Shown here one piece after another: positions 5,247-6,198 of a DNA stretch of 6,198 bases. The stretch spans positions 1-6,198 of the forward strand of contig CALBTA010000363.1 of assembly GCA_937967755.1 (NCBI GenBank), in the 5' to 3' direction. This DNA comes from an uncultured Planctomycetaceae bacterium. GTDB lineage: Bacteria; Planctomycetota; Planctomycetia; Pirellulales; Pirellulaceae. Position numbers and translations under genes: made by a program. The notes under the pieces are model-generated. The model was not told the origin of the DNA. It did not search any database and saw nothing but the letters and a program-made list of their open reading frames with translations. The first letter of the stretch is position 1. The number at the start of each line of letters is the position of its first letter.

Positions 5247-5373
5247 ATTGAAATTGTGGGGCCGAAAGCGACACGTTTGGTCAATGTAACATAGAAACGC
5301 AGTCGACATTCATCCGTGGATGGCGGGGTAGTTTCACCCTGTCACCCCTTCACCTTGTCACCCTGTCACAACC
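5247..5373. promoter_or_regulatory. Divergent intergenic region between priA and nadD
   Basis: These 127 bases must carry the promoters for both divergent genes. I could not pick a convincing -10/-35 pair on either strand; TATGTT, read on the minus strand at 5288-5293, is the best weak -10 candidate for priA. A 12-bp dyad CATCCGTGGATG lies at 5311-5322, and the rest up to nadD is the TCAC-rich tandem repeat. Confidence 0.5.
5334..5369 (+). repeat. 8-bp tandem repeat abutting the nadD start
   Basis: Four 8-base units, TCACCCTG, TCACCCCT, TCACCTTG and TCACCCTG, plus a final TCAC fill 5334-5369 without interruption. The tract ends 4 nt before the nadD ATG. It occupies the position where a ribosome-binding site would be, and it contains no purine-rich Shine-Dalgarno motif. 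The nadD 5' leader would therefore be pyrimidine rich and probably unstructured, since it has almost no self-complementary purines. Confidence 0.85.
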
Positions 5374-5982
5374 ATGCGTCTGGGCATCTTCGGCGGATCG
5401 TTCGACCCGGTGCACTACGGCCATCTGCTGCTGGCGGAATTCTGCCGAGAACAGGCGCGGCTGGATGAAGTTTGGTTCGCCCCCGCCGCCGTGCCGCCGC
5501 ATAAGCAAAACGACACGCTCTCGCCCGACAAGCATCGGGTGGAGATGTTGCGGCTGGCCATCGGCGGCCACGAGGCGTTCGTCCTCTCGCTGTTGGAGAT
5601 CGAAAAAGGGGGCGTCAATTACACCTATGAAACGTTGGAACGGATTCGCGAAGAGCGCCCTGGCGATGAACTCTTCTTCCTGATGGGTGCCGATTCGCTG
5701 GCCGACTTACCCACCTGGCGAAAGCCCGAGCGAATTTGCGAACTGGCAACGCCCGTCGTAGTCGCCCGGCCCGGTAGCCCGCCGGTCGATTTTTCAGCCG
5801 TCGACCAATTTCTTTCCGAAGATCGCATCGAACGGGCTCAAGCCCTGGCAGTCGAAATGCCGCTGATCGAACTAAGCAGCACGGCGATCCGCACCCGCGT
5901 GCGCGAAGGGCAAAGCATCCGCTACCAAACACCGGCCGCGGTGGTGCAATATATCGCCGCGAACGGGTTGTATGCTTCGTAG
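5374..5982 (+). CDS. nadD: Nicotinate-nucleotide adenylyltransferase
   Basis: NadD transfers AMP from ATP to nicotinate mononucleotide, giving deamido-NAD, the step before NAD synthetase in the cytoplasm. The 202-residue length is typical. The nucleotidyltransferase signature GIFGGSFDPVHYGH (4-17) includes the HxGH motif (14-17). PPHK (41-44) lies in the substrate loop, GADSL (105-109) follows the central strand, and LSSTAIR (167-173) is the C-terminal SSTxIR phosphate-binding motif, followed by the family's usual end VVQYIAANGLY. The start is unambiguous because MRLGIFGGSFDP is the canonical N-terminus. No rsfS/ribosomal silencing-factor gene follows directly, although nadD and rsfS are neighbours in many bacteria. 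It runs divergently from priA. Confidence 0.97.
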   Translation: MRLGIFGGSFDPVHYGHLLLAEFCREQARLDEVWFAPAAVPPHKQNDTLSPDKHRVEMLRLAIGGHEAFVLSLLEIEKGGVNYTYETLERIREERPGDELFFLMGADSLADLPTWRKPERICELATPVVVARPGSPPVDFSAVDQFLSEDRIERAQALAVEMPLIELSSTAIRTRVREGQSIRYQTPAAVVQYIAANGLYAS

Positions 5983-5991
5983 GCGGCGGTC

Positions 5992-6015
5992 TTTCTGGAA
6001 CGAAACGGCCAGAAA
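5992..6015 (+). terminator. Weak hairpin after nadD
   Basis: TTTCTGG (5992-5998) and CCAGAAA (6009-6015) are perfectly complementary across 10 nt, starting 10 bases past the nadD stop codon. There is no T-tract, and the stem has only three G-C pairs. It may mark the transcript end together with the larger palindrome that follows, but this is weak evidence. Confidence 0.25.
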
Positions 6016-6020
6016 TATAA

Positions 6021-6081
6021 CCACGGAGTACACAGAGGATCACAGAGAGAAAAATCTCCGCGTTCTCTGTGCCCTCTGTGG
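6021..6081. repeat. Large imperfect palindrome of the CACAGAGG type
   Basis: The left arm CACAGAGGATCACAGAGA (6031-6048) pairs with the right arm TCTCTGTGCCCTCTGTG (6064-6080) with one bulge and mismatch. The outer CCAC/GTGG bases and inner CGGAG/CTCCG bases add further complementarity. From memory, closely similar CACAGAGG-type palindromes occur between genes in many unrelated environmental bacteria; I cannot verify this here. It lies between nadD and the partial ORF at the right edge. Confidence 0.75.
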
Positions 6082-6108
6082 TCGGATTGGAGCTATCAAG
6101 AGCAATAT

Positions 6109-6198
6109 ATGGCGTTCGATCTAGCCGGGATATGTCAAATGCTCGGCGATTTACTTGAGCGGCGGTGGTCTATTCGCCAAAATGGTATTAAGGTTCCT
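6109..6198 (+). CDS. Start of an unrecognised ORF, cut by the window edge
   Basis: An ATG at 6109 opens 30 codons without a stop, to the last base of the window. The peptide includes LAGICQMLGDLLERRW (residues 5-20), which looks like an amphipathic helix with a tryptophan, followed by SIRQNGIKVP. I do not recognise the family. A weak AAGAG (6099-6103) precedes the ATG by five bases. Codons such as ATA, TGT, TTA and AAT are less GC-rich than those of nadD. The open length is too short to prove coding. Confidence 0.4.
   Translation, partial: MAFDLAGICQMLGDLLERRWSIRQNGIKVP

Noticed and set aside
5247..5309. Longer PriA start at 5309
   Set aside because: The added 21 residues do not resemble PriA and would occupy half of the divergent promoter region; the ATG at 5244-5246 leads directly into the expected N-terminal domain.

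Overview
The window reads as chromosomal DNA from a GC-rich bacterium, most likely a planctomycete of the Pirellulales type. That placement is an inference. It rests on the protein style, on starts without clear Shine-Dalgarno sequences, and on the intergenic DNA, which is full of short palindromic repeats of a kind I recall from that group. No rRNA or other taxonomic marker is present.

Layout: (1) Positions 1-294 hold no gene, but several palindromic repeats. (2) Positions 295-1786 (+) encode an FAD-linked oxidase of the VAO/PCMH fold. Its membrane-anchor N-terminus lies in a different reading frame from the catalytic body, so the gene looks frameshifted, or else is really translated from an internal ATG at 416. 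(3) Positions 1787-2428 separate two convergent genes and contain no credible gene. They hold a dense mosaic of repeats: a 9-bp-stem palindrome also found upstream of the oxidase, four REP-like hairpins in alternating orientation, a second hairpin family, and a 20-bp perfect inverted repeat with a third copy nearby. (4) Positions 2429-2935 (-) encode a small helical protein that faintly resembles Imm5-like putative immunity proteins. (5) Positions 2964-5246 (-) encode PriA, the replication-restart helicase, with all motifs intact. (6) Divergent from priA, positions 5374-5982 (+) encode NadD, nicotinate-nucleotide adenylyltransferase. Its ATG is directly preceded by a 36-bp tract of 8-bp tandem units. 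(7) After nadD come a large imperfect palindrome and the start of an unrecognised ORF that runs off the right edge.

priA and nadD are core housekeeping genes (replication restart and NAD synthesis) that share a 127-bp divergent promoter region. The small gene behind priA follows it by 28 nt on the same strand and may be cotranscribed, but its more A/T-ending codons suggest a different history. The oxidase has no obvious functional link to the others. No transposase, REP-associated tyrosine transposase, CRISPR array, tRNA or rRNA was found. The most unusual content is the structured repeat DNA and the split reading frame of the oxidase.
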